NCBI GenBank assembly: GCA_018241525.1
Contig: JAFEDR010000009.1
Location: 682,001-746,000, forward strand
DNA from: Pseudomonadota bacterium
GTDB taxonomy: Bacteria > Pseudomonadota > Gammaproteobacteria > Steroidobacterales > Steroidobacteraceae
Reading direction: 5' to 3'
DNA length: 64,000 nucleotides
Each line of letters opens with the position of its first letter. Position 1 is the first letter of the stretch. The notes beneath the pieces are model-generated. The model was given only the letters and a program-made list of their open reading frames with translations. It did not search any database and was not told the DNA's origin. The position numbers and the translations under genes are program-made. Below are positions 23,910-32,900 of this stretch, one piece after another.

Positions 23910-26839
23910 GCGCCCCAACCCGTCGCGGCTCGCGCGTGCGCGAGGAAACCGTGCGCTTTACTTTCGACGGGCGCGAGTATCTCGGCCAGCGCGGTGATAC
24001 CGCCGCTTCGGCGCTGCTGGCTGCCGGCGTGCGGCGCTTCGGTCGCAGCGTCAAGTACCGTCGTCTGCGCGGCGTGCTGACCGCCAGCGCGGAAGAGCCG
24101 AACGCGCTGCTGACGGTCGGCCGGACTCCGGCGGTGATCCCGAACGTCGTCGCTCCGCAGCTCGAGATCGTCGAGGGTCTCGAGCTTCGCAGCCAGAACC
24201 GCTGGCCGAGCCTCGACCTCGACGTGGCCTCGCTGCTGCAGGCGGGCGGCGGTTTCTTCGGCGCCGGCTTCTACTACAAGACCTTCATCTGGCCTTCCTG
24301 GCGCACCTACGAATCGATGATCCGGTCACTCGCCGGGCTGGGCGAGGCGCCGCGCGCGAGCGAGCTCGGCGAGGTCGCGGTCGAGCACCTGCATTGCGAC
24401 GTGCTGGTGGCCGGTGCCGGTCCGGCGGGTCTCGCCGCGGCGCGGGCCGCGGCGCGCGCCGGCGCCCGCGTCGTGCTGTGCGAGCGCGATCCGGCGTGCG
24501 GCGGCGAGCTCGAGTTCGAGACGGGCCGTATCGACGGTCGCGAGGCGCGCGACTGGGTCGGTTCGGTGCTTGCCGAGCTCAAGTCGCTCGGCGTGCGCGT
24601 GCTGACCGGCACGACGCTGGTTGCAGCCTCGGGCGGCGAGATGATCGCCCATGCAGAGCCGGGCGGGCTGCCCGGGCGCAACACGATGCACAAGATCGTG
24701 CCGCGCACGCTGGTCGTGGCGATGGGTGCGGTCGAGCGCCCCATCGCATTTACGGCCAACGACCTGCCAGGCGTCATGCTGCTCGGCGCTGCCGAGCGCT
24801 ACCTCGCGTGCTACGGCGCGCGCGCCGCGGCCTCGGCGGTCATCTTCGCCAACCATGACCGCGCGTATCCCGCCGCGCTGCGGCTCGCGGACGGCGGCAT
24901 CCGGATCGCAGCCCTGGTCGACACTCGCGCAGAGCCTGAGATCGGCGTGCCGGCCGCGCGCGATGCGCTGCGTCTGGCCGGCGTACGCTGCCTCGCCGCG
25001 CACGCGGTGCTCGCCGCGCACGGCGGTCGCCAGGTGAGCGGCGCGACGATCGCGCCGCTCGCCGACCCGGCGCGACCGATGACGATCGCCTGCGACGCGA
25101 TCCTGGTCAGCGGCGGCTGGTCGCCGGCGCTGCACGCGGGCGTCCAGGAGGGTGGCCAGCGGGAATTCGATCCGCTCGCCGGCGGCTTCGTCGCGCGCGC
25201 GCAGCCGGAATGGCGCTTCGTTGCGGGGGCCGCGAACGGGGCTCTCGAGCTCGGCGCCGTGCTCGTGGATGCGCATGCCGCTGGCGAACGCGCGGCGCGG
25301 CGTGCCGGTGCCAGCGGATCCGCCGGTCGCGCACCGGCGGGCGAGGGCGACGCCGCGCCGGGCTGGCGACCGTTCTGGCGCTCACCGGCGCCGCGTGCCG
25401 ACGAGAAGCGGCAGTTCATCGACTGGCAGAACGATGTCACGGTGGCCGACATCCGCCAGTCGCTGGCCGAGGGATTCAGGGACATCGAACACCTGAAACG
25501 CTACACGGCACTGGGATTCGGCGGCGACCAGGGACGCCTCGGTGGCCTGCTCGGTGCCGCCGTGCTCGCAGAGCTGCGCGGCGAACCGCTCGCCGAGGTC
25601 GGCACGAGCCGGCTGCGGCCCCCGTTCCACCCGGTCACGATGCGCTCGCTCGCGGGCCTGCGCGCCGGGGCCGCGCTGCGGCCGGCGCGGTGCACGCCCC
25701 TGCACGCGTGGCACGAGTCGCACGGCGCAGTGCTCGAGTCGATGGGGCTCTGGATGCGGCCGCGCTACTACCGCGCCAACGGCGTGGATTCGTTCGCGGC
25801 CGGCATCGCCGAGGCGCGCCGGGTGCGCGAGAGCGGCGGCATCGCCGATGGCTCCACCCTCGGCAAGATCGAGGTCGCCGGGCCGGAGGCGGCCGCGTTC
25901 CTCGATGCGATGTACCTGACGCGGGCCAGCACCATCAAGCCCGGCCGCGCCAAGTACATGGTGAACCTGCGCGAGGACGGCCTCGTGCTGGACGACGGCC
26001 TGGTGCTGCGCGTCGCTGACGACCGCTTCATCGCGACCACGAGCTCCGGCCATGGCCTGCACATGCTGTCGCACTTCGAGCACTACCGCGACGCGGAGTG
26101 GGGCGGGCGCGGCGTGACGCTGACCGACGTCACCGAGGCCTGGGCGGCCATCGTGGTCGCCGGGCCGCGCAGCCGCGATGCCCTCGGCGCCGTGCTCGGC
26201 GCACCCTGGCAGGTCCCGCTGGCGGCGCTGCGGCACATGGACTTTGCGCGCGGCAGCTACGCGGGCCACGACTTGACGGTGCTGCGCGCGAGCTTCTCGG
26301 GTGAACTCGCCTTCGAGCTGCATTGCCGGCCGGCGATCGCCCTCGCGCTCTGGGAGGCGCTGATCGCGGCCGGCCTGCCACCTTACGGCCTGGAGGCGCT
26401 CGACATCCTGCGCGTCGAGAAGGGCTACCTGACGACCGCGGAGATCAACGGCCAGACGACGCCGTACGACCTCGGCATGGAGTCGCTGGTGAAGCTGGGT
26501 AATCCCTGCGTTGGCCGGGAGCTGCTCGGGCGCGAGGCGTTCCATGAGCCGTCGCGCCCCCGCCTCGTGGGCCTGCGAGCTGCCGACGGCCGTGGTCGGT
26601 TCCTCGCCGGCGCGCAACTCGTCGTGCCGGACGCCCCCTCGCGTCCGCTTGGCCACGTGACTTCCACGGTCTACAGCCCTGCACTCGGCGAGTGGATCGG
26701 GCTCGCCCTCGTGGCGCGCTCGCACGCTGCCGACGGGACGCCGCTCCTCGCGCGCGACCCGGTCCGCGACGGAGACGTCACGGTGCGGGTCGTGCCCACC
26801 GTGCACTTCGACCCGTCGGCGGAGCGGATGAAGGCATGA
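23906..26839 (+). CDS. soxA: Sarcosine oxidase alpha subunit
   Basis: A 977-residue subunit carrying NAD+ and the folate site. Domain order: a ferredoxin-like N-terminal domain without cluster cysteines (FGRSVKYRRLRGVLTA and SAEEPNALL, residues about 45-72), an NAD/FAD-type domain (VAGAGPAGLAAARAAARAG near residue 170), a middle region with DVTVADIRQSLAEGF, and a C-terminal GcvT/T-protein domain (LGKIEVAGPEAAAFLD, then SFSGELAFELHC and LRVEKGYL). This architecture is that of Corynebacterium and Stenotrophomonas heterotetrameric enzymes. Methylene-tetrahydrofolate or formaldehyde plus hydrogen peroxide are the products. It overlaps soxG by 4 bases. Confidence 0.93.
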   Translation: MSAPTRRGSRVREETVRFTFDGREYLGQRGDTAASALLAAGVRRFGRSVKYRRLRGVLTASAEEPNALLTVGRTPAVIPNVVAPQLEIVEGLELRSQNRWPSLDLDVASLLQAGGGFFGAGFYYKTFIWPSWRTYESMIRSLAGLGEAPRASELGEVAVEHLHCDVLVAGAGPAGLAAARAAARAGARVVLCERDPACGGELEFETGRIDGREARDWVGSVLAELKSLGVRVLTGTTLVAASGGEMIAHAEPGGLPGRNTMHKIVPRTLVVAMGAVERPIAFTANDLPGVMLLGAAERYLACYGARAAASAVIFANHDRAYPAALRLADGGIRIAALVDTRAEPEIGVPAARDALRLAGVRCLAAHAVLAAHGGRQVSGATIAPLADPARPMTIACDAILVSGGWSPALHAGVQEGGQREFDPLAGGFVARAQPEWRFVAGAANGALELGAVLVDAHAAGERAARRAGASGSAGRAPAGEGDAAPGWRPFWRSPAPRADEKRQFIDWQNDVTVADIRQSLAEGFRDIEHLKRYTALGFGGDQGRLGGLLGAAVLAELRGEPLAEVGTSRLRPPFHPVTMRSLAGLRAGAALRPARCTPLHAWHESHGAVLESMGLWMRPRYYRANGVDSFAAGIAEARRVRESGGIADGSTLGKIEVAGPEAAAFLDAMYLTRASTIKPGRAKYMVNLREDGLVLDDGLVLRVADDRFIATTSSGHGLHMLSHFEHYRDAEWGGRGVTLTDVTEAWAAIVVAGPRSRDALGAVLGAPWQVPLAALRHMDFARGSYAGHDLTVLRASFSGELAFELHCRPAIALALWEALIAAGLPPYGLEALDILRVEKGYLTTAEINGQTTPYDLGMESLVKLGNPCVGRELLGREAFHEPSRPRLVGLRAADGRGRFLAGAQLVVPDAPSRPLGHVTSTVYSPALGEWIGLALVARSHAADGTPLLARDPVRDGDVTVRVVPTVHFDPSAERMKA

Positions 26840-27321
26840 GCGCGCCAGCGACCTGCCGCCTCGAACGCCGCTCCGCGGGTCCGCTGCTGGAGTTTGCGGC
26901 CTTCGGTTTCCCGCTCGGCGGTGCCTTCGTCGTCGGCTGGCCCGCCGCGCCGGGTGCCGTGCGGCACGAGCCGGACGGCAGACCGGCGCTGCTGCATTTT
27001 GCACCGGCACGCTGGCTGGCGCCGGCGGCCGAGGCGGACGTCCGCGCGTTGATCGCGGCGGCGATCGAGGCGGGCGCCGGCGTGGCGGTCGACGTCGAAG
27101 GAAAGTGGCAGCCGTTCGAGCTGCACGGTGATGGAGCCGATCGGGTGCTCGCAGCGACGCTGGATGTCGGCGCGGCACTCGAGGGACGCGAATGTGCCGC
27201 CGTGACGCTGTTCGACTGTCCGGCGGTCGTCACCCGCCTCCCCGGCGGCTACGCCATCTGGATCCGGGCCAGCTACGCGCAGCATTTCGAGGCCAGCGTC
27301 GGGCGGCTCCTCCGCGGCTGA
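26836..27321 (+). CDS. soxG: Sarcosine oxidase gamma subunit
   Basis: A 161-residue subunit of the SoxG family, itself a reduced GcvT-like fold. Conserved elements are FAPARWLAPA, the central AVDVEGKWQPFELHG, and YAIWIRASYAQHFEASVGRL at the end. ATG 26836 overlaps the soxA stop; a longer open frame from 26692 in the same phase is a shadow of soxA. It closes soxBDAG. No glyA or purU, often found with this operon, follows. Confidence 0.9.
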   Translation: MSAPATCRLERRSAGPLLEFAAFGFPLGGAFVVGWPAAPGAVRHEPDGRPALLHFAPARWLAPAAEADVRALIAAAIEAGAGVAVDVEGKWQPFELHGDGADRVLAATLDVGAALEGRECAAVTLFDCPAVVTRLPGGYAIWIRASYAQHFEASVGRLLRG

Positions 27322-27339
27322 GCGCCGCGCCGCAGCGTG

Positions 27340-27385
27340 CGTGCCGCACGCCGATCGCCTACGATCGCGCTCCGCGTGCCGCACG
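27340..27385. promoter_or_regulatory. Two identical 11-base palindromes before the PQQ dehydrogenase gene
   Basis: CGTGCCGCACG, itself a perfect palindrome (CGTGC-C-GCACG), occurs at 27340-27350 and again at 27375-27385, 35 bases apart, in the short gap between soxG and the next gene. The second copy sits in the loop and 3' arm of a 7-base hairpin (27368-27374 with 27384-27390) that covers the GGAG ribosome site at 27385-27388. They could be tandem operator sites or an RNA switch. Confidence 0.45.
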
Positions 27386-27396
27386 GAGCGCCGGAC

Positions 27397-29358
27397 GTGA
27401 AATCGCATCGATGGCTGGACTGCCGCACGAGACGTTGCCTGCTGGCCGGCACCGTACTGGCGCTCGCGGCGGCGACCGCCTGTGGCCAGGGGTGGCCCGT
27501 GTACGGTGGCGAGCCGGGCGGCGGCCGCTACTCGTCGGCCGCGCAGGTGACCGCCGGCAACGTCGCCCGGCTCGGTACCGCATGGACCTTCCATACCGGT
27601 GAACTTGGCGAGGGGCTGGCGAGGCGCGACAAGCTGACCTTCGAGTCGACGCCGATCCTCGTCGGTCGCACGCTGTACTTCAATACGGCCACCGCAATCG
27701 TCTTTGCGGTCGACGCCGCCTCCGGCGCGCTTCGCTGGCGCTACGACGCGCGTATCAATCGCGGCACGCGCTTCAGCGAGATGGCAGCGCGCGGCGTCGC
27801 GACCTGGGCCACCGCCGGTAACGGCCCGTGCAGCACCACGATTTTCGCCGGCACGATCGATGCGCGCCTGATCGCGCTCGATGCCGAGAGCGGCCAGCCC
27901 TGCGAGGCGTTCGGTGCGCAGGGCGTCATCGACCTCTCGCGCGGCGTTCGCCTGCGCGACCGAGGCGAGTACCTGGTGACTTCGCCCCCGGCCGTGGTCG
28001 GCGATGTGGTCGTGGTCGGTTCGGCGATCGGCGACAACCGTGGCACGAGCCTCGAGCTGGGAGTCGTCCGAGGCTACGACGCGCGCAGCGGCGCGCTGCG
28101 CTGGGCGTGGGACCCTATTCCGCGCGCGGCCCGGATTCCGGCCGAGGCCGGCAATCCGGCATTCGGCGACGTCGAGGCGCAGGCGGCGACCTGGACCGGC
28201 GCGGCAAACGCCTGGAGCCTTTTCTCCGCCGCACCGGAGCAGGGCCTCGTGTTCGTGCCGACGGGCTCCGCCAGCCCGGACTTCTTCGGCGGCGAGCGGC
28301 CGGGCGACAATCACTGGGCGAACTCCGTGGTCGCACTCGACGCCGCCACCGGCGTGCTGCGCTGGGGACGCCAGCTCGTCCATCACGACCTTTGGGACTA
28401 CGACGTCGCGTCGCAGCCGGTGGTCGCGACACTGACGCGCGACGGTGTGCGGCGCGCGGTCGTGCTGCAGGTGACGAAGACCGGCGAGCTGTTCGTGCTC
28501 GACCGCGACGACGGGACGCCGGTGTACCCGATCGAGGAACGCGCGGTCCCGGGCGGCGCGGCGGAGGGCGAGACGGCCGCGCCGACGCAGCCACACTCCA
28601 CGCTGCCGGCGCTCGTGCCGCAGGGACCGGTGCGAGCCGACGACGCGTGGGGCCTCACGTTCTGGGATCGCGGTCGCTGTGCCGACCTCATCCGTAGCTT
28701 GCGTTCGGACGGGATCTTCACGCCGCCGACCGTCGGCGGGTCGATCGAACGACCCGGATACGTCGGCGGCGCGAACTGGGGCGGGCTCGCCTACGACCCG
28801 CAGCACCAGTACGCGATCGCCGTGGTCAACGACCTGCCGATGGTGGTGGCGCTCGTGCCGCGCGCGCAGTACGAGTCGACGCGGGATTCGGACGCCTACC
28901 CGAAGTACGAGTTCGCGTCGATGCGAGGCACTCCCTACGGGATGCGCCGCGACCTGCTGCGATCGCCACTCGGCCTGCCGTGCACGGCGCCGCCCTGGGG
29001 CGCGCTGGTCGCGGTCGACGTCGCGCGCGGGCGGATCGCTTGGCGCGTGCCGCTCGGCACGCTGGGCGACATGGCCTGGCCGCTGCGATTCCTGCACGGT
29101 TCGCCGGCGATCGGCGGTCCGATCGTGACCGCCGGCGGGCTGGTGTTCGTCGGCGCGGCCTCCGACGACTACCTGCGGGCGTTCGACATCGGTACCGGCC
29201 AGGAGCTGTGGAAGGGGAGGCTGCCGGCCGGCGGACAGGCGACGCCGATGACGTACGTGCTCGACGGCCGCCAGTACGTCGTGATCGCGGCGGGCGGTCA
29301 TGCAGGCCTCGGCACGACGCGCGGCGACTCGCTGGTCGCGTTCGCGCTGCCGAACTAG
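27397..29358 (+). CDS. PQQ-dependent (quinoprotein glucose-dehydrogenase-like) dehydrogenase
   Basis: A 653-residue periplasmic quinoprotein resembling the soluble propeller domain of membrane glucose/quinate dehydrogenases, without their N-terminal membrane segments. Signatures: TIFAGTIDARLIALDAESGQ, VHHDLWDYDVASQPVV, NSVVALDAATG, GGPIVTAGGLVFVGAASDDY and PAGGQATPMTY. The frame opens at 27337, but the GTG at 27397 has GGAG eight bases upstream and gives a signal sequence ending LALAAATAC, a weak lipobox with C29. It should oxidise an alcohol or sugar in the periplasm and pass electrons to quinone or a cytochrome. No PQQ synthesis genes are present here. The substrate is unknown. Confidence 0.87.
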   Translation: MKSHRWLDCRTRRCLLAGTVLALAAATACGQGWPVYGGEPGGGRYSSAAQVTAGNVARLGTAWTFHTGELGEGLARRDKLTFESTPILVGRTLYFNTATAIVFAVDAASGALRWRYDARINRGTRFSEMAARGVATWATAGNGPCSTTIFAGTIDARLIALDAESGQPCEAFGAQGVIDLSRGVRLRDRGEYLVTSPPAVVGDVVVVGSAIGDNRGTSLELGVVRGYDARSGALRWAWDPIPRAARIPAEAGNPAFGDVEAQAATWTGAANAWSLFSAAPEQGLVFVPTGSASPDFFGGERPGDNHWANSVVALDAATGVLRWGRQLVHHDLWDYDVASQPVVATLTRDGVRRAVVLQVTKTGELFVLDRDDGTPVYPIEERAVPGGAAEGETAAPTQPHSTLPALVPQGPVRADDAWGLTFWDRGRCADLIRSLRSDGIFTPPTVGGSIERPGYVGGANWGGLAYDPQHQYAIAVVNDLPMVVALVPRAQYESTRDSDAYPKYEFASMRGTPYGMRRDLLRSPLGLPCTAPPWGALVAVDVARGRIAWRVPLGTLGDMAWPLRFLHGSPAIGGPIVTAGGLVFVGAASDDYLRAFDIGTGQELWKGRLPAGGQATPMTYVLDGRQYVVIAAGGHAGLGTTRGDSLVAFALPN

Positions 29359-29415
29359 CGCCCGGGCGACGTTCGATTACACTGAGGCATCGGCCCCGAT
29401 GCCGGAGCAGCACGG

Positions 29416-30108
29416 ATGCCCGATCAACCCCGACTCCGCCGATGCAGCCGGCTGGCCCGCGCGACATTCCTCGCGATGATCGCGGCCACGGCGGCGTCCG
29501 CTGCCGATCGACCGCCGATCAACGTCGTGACCCCGGCCACGCCCAGCCGCTGGTCGGCCGTGGTTGGCGGTCTCGTGCAGCTGGTCGATCCGTGGGGTGA
29601 CTCCGACAAGGCGACGCTGCTGAAGCGCATGGCGAAGGAAGACCGCTTCGACCTGGCGAAGCACGCGCAACAGCGGGTGCTCGAGGCGCTGGCGAACCGC
29701 GGTCGCGTCGCGCTGCCGCTCGACGTTGTCCGACCCCCGGAGCTCTCGCCCGGACCGCTCGCGCGCGAGCGCCTGCCCGTCGCCGCCGTGCCCGGGCAGA
29801 TGCTCGACGTCGCGATCGAATGGTTCGGCCTGTACCGGAGTGGTGCGCTCGAGTCGTACCGGCCGATGGTTGCCGTCAGCTACCGCGTCCTGAGCGCGAC
29901 CGGCCAGCTCGAACAGAGCACGCGCCGCGTTCTCTACCACGTGCCGAGCAGCGTCGCGACCGGCGGCGAGGCGCTCGCGGCCGAGGGCGACTGCGCCTGG
30001 AAGTCCTTTGACGAACTGCCGCGCGAGCGCGCGCGGTTGTGGGGCTGCATGGACGCCGCGCTCGAGAAGGTGGCCGACCGGATCGGCACGCATGTCGAGG
30101 GACCCTGA
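29416..30108 (+). CDS. Exported protein of unknown function
   Basis: I do not recognise this 230-residue protein. It has an Arg-rich N-terminus and a signal peptide (FLAMIAATAASAADRPP), so it is probably periplasmic. ATG 29416 follows GGAG by eight bases. The mature part is mixed alpha/beta with PSRWSAVVGGLVQLVDPWGD, a Lys/Arg-rich helix region (KRMAKEDRFDLAKHAQQRVLEAL) and two cysteines near the C-terminus (GDCAWKS, WGCMDA) that could pair. It sits 57 bases after the PQQ dehydrogenase and 17 bases before a glutathione transferase gene, so it may belong to that unit. Confidence 0.7.
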   Translation: MPDQPRLRRCSRLARATFLAMIAATAASAADRPPINVVTPATPSRWSAVVGGLVQLVDPWGDSDKATLLKRMAKEDRFDLAKHAQQRVLEALANRGRVALPLDVVRPPELSPGPLARERLPVAAVPGQMLDVAIEWFGLYRSGALESYRPMVAVSYRVLSATGQLEQSTRRVLYHVPSSVATGGEALAAEGDCAWKSFDELPRERARLWGCMDAALEKVADRIGTHVEGP

Positions 30109-30125
30109 ACGCGACGGAGTTAAGA

Positions 30126-30719
30126 ATGAAATTGTACTGGTGCCCGAAGACCCGCGCGCTGCGCGCCCTGTGGATGCTCGAGGAGCTCGGCGAGCCCTAC
30201 GAGCGGGTGCGCATCGACATCCGTGACCCGGCCGCCAAGGCCAATCCGGCTTTTCGCGCGGTCTCGCCGATGGGCAAGGTGCCGGCCCTCGAGGATGGCG
30301 CGACGCGCTTGTGGGACTCGGGAGCGATCTGCGCGTACCTCGCCGACCAGTACCCGCGCAGCGGGCTCGCACCAGCGATCGGCGCGGCCGATCGCGGGCG
30401 TTACCTGCAGTGGCTGCTCTACACGAACTCGGTGATCGAGCCGGCGATGGCGGAGAAGTTCTCCAAGGCGCCGGTGAGTGCGCTCGCACACGGCTGGGGC
30501 AGCTACGAGCAGATGCTGGAAGTCCTGCGCGCCGGTCTTGCGGAGGGCCCCTGGATCCTGGGCGCGCGCTTTTCCGCAGCCGATGTGATGCTCGGAATGG
30601 CCTGCCACTTCATGCAGCAGTTCAAGCTGCTGGACGCGGAGCCGCAGCTGACCGGCTACGCCGATCGCTGCCGCACCCGGCCCGCATTCCAGCGGGCGCT
30701 CGCGTTCGAGGAGTCCTGA
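30126..30719 (+). CDS. Glutathione S-transferase
   Basis: A 197-residue cytosolic-type glutathione transferase. The N-terminal thioredoxin fold begins LYWCPKTRALRALWMLEEL, with the cis-proline in MGKVPALEDG (about residue 51) and the glutathione-binding LWDSGAICAYLAD. The C-terminal helical domain has GPWILGARFSAADVMLG. ATG 30126 is chosen because the thioredoxin fold begins there; the frame opens earlier at 30039. It would conjugate electrophiles to glutathione or act as a maleylacetoacetate-isomerase-like enzyme; the substrate is not evident. Confidence 0.87.
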   Translation: MKLYWCPKTRALRALWMLEELGEPYERVRIDIRDPAAKANPAFRAVSPMGKVPALEDGATRLWDSGAICAYLADQYPRSGLAPAIGAADRGRYLQWLLYTNSVIEPAMAEKFSKAPVSALAHGWGSYEQMLEVLRAGLAEGPWILGARFSAADVMLGMACHFMQQFKLLDAEPQLTGYADRCRTRPAFQRALAFEES

Positions 30720-30874
30720 GGCACTCGCGACGCACCATCGCGGGGCGATCTTTCGGCTAATTGCGCCAAATCGGCGCGCGCCGCGGCCCCGGAGGGCACC
30801 TAGCCCGTTGATTCTGCGACGGGCGTGGACGGTACGACTCTTGCTTCGCAGTCGCTGCCCGACCGCGAGGACCC

Positions 30875-31759
30875 ATGCGCGTACCCCGTCAGGCGCTGCT
30901 CGACGGCCTGCGTGCCTTCTCCGTCGCCGCGCGCCAACTGAGCTTCAAGGCCGCCGCCGATGCGCTGTTCGTGACGCCGTCCGCGATCAGCCACCGGATC
31001 CGTGACCTCGAGGGGCATCTCGGCCAGCGCGTCTTCCTGCGCAAGACGCGCGCCGTCGAGCTGACGGAGGCCGGGCGTGCGCTGCTGGCGGAAGTCGAGC
31101 CGCTGCTCGCCGGCCTCGACGCGGCGCTCGACCATGCCGCCAGCCGGGCGCGGCGCCGCGTGCTGAGGGTCGCCGCGCCGCCGTTCCTCGCTTCCGATCT
31201 GCTGGTGCCCAGCCTGCGGAGCTTCTACGGCCTGCAGCCGCGCACCGATGTCGAGGTCACGACCGGTGCGCGCCTCGGCGAGCACCCGGCGCAGGCGGAC
31301 GTCTCGATCGTCATCGCCGCTGCGCCGCCCGCCGGCCACGTCGCGACGCGACTGTTCAGCCCCCGCTTCGTCGCGGCGACCGCCCCACCGGTCGCACTGG
31401 TCGCCCGCGAGCTCGGCGCGCGCGTCTTCGAGAAGCATCGTCGGATCGTCTACCGGCACCGGGCCGAGCTCTGGACGCGTTGGTTCGTGACCACCGGCTA
31501 TCCCGGCGGGCGCAGCGCCACGGTGCTGAACGTCGACTCGTTGCCGGTGGCGATCACTGCGGCCGAGCAGGGGCTCGGGATCGCACTCGTGCCGACCTTC
31601 GTCTGCGAGCGCCGGCTGCGTCGCGGCCGCCTGGTGCGCATCTCGGATTCCGAGATCGACGCGGGCGACAGCTATTTCCTCGTGCACCGGCCCGAGGATC
31701 GCGCCCGTCCGGAGGTACGTGCCTTCCTGAGCTGGGCGCTGTCCGAACTGCGGCGCTGA
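30875..31759 (+). CDS. LysR-type transcriptional regulator (GcvA-like)
   Basis: A 294-residue LysR regulator. The winged helix-turn-helix is clear at residues 10-66 (LRAFSVAARQLSFKAAADAL, TPSAISHRIRDLE), in the GcvA style with RHL-like tail LGQRVFLRKTRAVELTEAGRALL. The effector domain runs from about residue 90. ATG 30875 comes after GAGGACCC. It is preceded by a 155-base gap with no divergent gene. Its targets are unknown; GcvA-like regulators often respond to amino acids or control neighbouring metabolic genes. It converges on the lipoprotein hydrolase gene with 23 bases between stops. Confidence 0.85.
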   Translation: MRVPRQALLDGLRAFSVAARQLSFKAAADALFVTPSAISHRIRDLEGHLGQRVFLRKTRAVELTEAGRALLAEVEPLLAGLDAALDHAASRARRRVLRVAAPPFLASDLLVPSLRSFYGLQPRTDVEVTTGARLGEHPAQADVSIVIAAAPPAGHVATRLFSPRFVAATAPPVALVARELGARVFEKHRRIVYRHRAELWTRWFVTTGYPGGRSATVLNVDSLPVAITAAEQGLGIALVPTFVCERRLRRGRLVRISDSEIDAGDSYFLVHRPEDRARPEVRAFLSWALSELRR

Positions 31760-31782
31760 ACCCCGCTGCCCGCGGCCAATGG

Positions 31783-32868
31783 TCAGCGGACGGCGGGCGC
31801 CGTCGTCGCGAGCAGGGACTCGAGCTCCGACTTCCAGAGCGCCGCCCAGGTGTGCGAGCCATGGCCGTGGGTGTGCTCGCTGGCCGGTAGCAGCACGAAG
31901 CGCCCGTGGCGCAACTCGCGGACGCGCGCCTCGGCGATGCCGAGTTCCGGCGGGTTGATGAAATCGTCGGCCGAGTTGATCCACAGCACCGGTGCCTCGA
32001 TGGTGCCGAGGCGTGGGGCCGGGTCGTAGTCCCGCGACGCGCTGACCTGGTACAGCAGGTCGTTGGCATCGAGCCCCCCGATCGTCTGCTCGGTGCGTTC
32101 CGTGACGAAAGCGTCGGCCGACTCGCGCGTCGGGAAGGCGGCCTGGAAGTAGAGCGGAGCGCTGCCGGCGATCAGCAGCAGGTCGGCGGCGGTGCGCAGC
32201 GCCCGCCGCGGCTCGGCCGCGTAGTTGCCGCCGTCCCAGTCAGGGTCTTCTCGGATCGCGTCGATGACCATACGGCGCCACATTCGATTGCGACCAGCGA
32301 TGGCCACCGGCAGGCACGCGAGCGGCATCAGCGCGTCCATCGAGTGCGGGAACGTCTCGCCCCAGACGAAGGCGTGCATGCATCCCATCGACGTGCCGAG
32401 AATGAGGCGCAGCCGCTCGATGCCCAGGTGCTCGCTCACCAGCCGGTGCTGCGCCTCCACCATGTCCGCATAGTTGTACGCCGGAAACTTGGCACGCAGG
32501 CCGTCGCTCGGTTTCGAGGAGCGGCCGTGGCCGATCCCGTCCGGCAGGATCACGTAGTAGCGGCTGGCGTCGAGCGGCTGACCGGGACCGAACAATTCGT
32601 CGGCGAACTGCGGTCGCAGGAATTGCCCGCCATCGCCACCCGTGCCGTGCAGCAGCAGCACGGCATTCGTGATCCTGCCACGGGCGTCGCGGCTCGGCCG
32701 GCCGAGCGTCGCGTAGTGCAGCCGCAGCTCCGGCAGCACCGCGCCCGACGCGAAGTGGAAGTCGCGGATCGTGAAATCGCCGTCCTGCACCGGCGGCGTC
32801 CCGCCCAGCGCGGCCGGGGACACGCAGCCGCACAACCCTATCAACAGCAACAGCATGCTCGCTCGCAT
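31783..32868 (-). CDS. Lipoprotein alpha/beta hydrolase (homoserine-acetyltransferase-like)
   Basis: A 361-residue alpha/beta hydrolase with a lipoprotein signal (LLLLIGLCGC, modified cysteine C15). The catalytic triad is visible as S160 in LGTSMGCMH, the Asp in INSADDFINPPE and His in the HTHGHGSH segment near the end. PELRLHYATLGRP and LLHGTGGDGGQFL place it with the homoserine O-acetyltransferase-like hydrolases. A lipid-anchored envelope location does not fit methionine biosynthesis, so an esterase or peptide hydrolase role in the periplasm is more likely. It follows the alanyl-tRNA editing gene by 32 bases. Confidence 0.83.
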   Translation of the reverse strand: MRASMLLLLIGLCGCVSPAALGGTPPVQDGDFTIRDFHFASGAVLPELRLHYATLGRPSRDARGRITNAVLLLHGTGGDGGQFLRPQFADELFGPGQPLDASRYYVILPDGIGHGRSSKPSDGLRAKFPAYNYADMVEAQHRLVSEHLGIERLRLILGTSMGCMHAFVWGETFPHSMDALMPLACLPVAIAGRNRMWRRMVIDAIREDPDWDGGNYAAEPRRALRTAADLLLIAGSAPLYFQAAFPTRESADAFVTERTEQTIGGLDANDLLYQVSASRDYDPAPRLGTIEAPVLWINSADDFINPPELGIAEARVRELRHGRFVLLPASEHTHGHGSHTWAALWKSELESLLATTAPAVR

Positions 32869-32900
32869 CGGGACTCCTCGCGCCGCCGGCGCACCGCGGG

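Noticed and set aside
26671..29301. An 876-codon open frame antisense to soxA/soxG and the PQQ dehydrogenase
   Set aside because: Composition-driven shadow; it spans several recognised genes and an intergenic gap and has no recognisable domain.
31763..31789. Six-base inverted repeat between the LysR and lipoprotein hydrolase genes
   Set aside because: Arms CCGCTG/CAGCGG with a 15-base loop are too short to distinguish from chance at this GC content.
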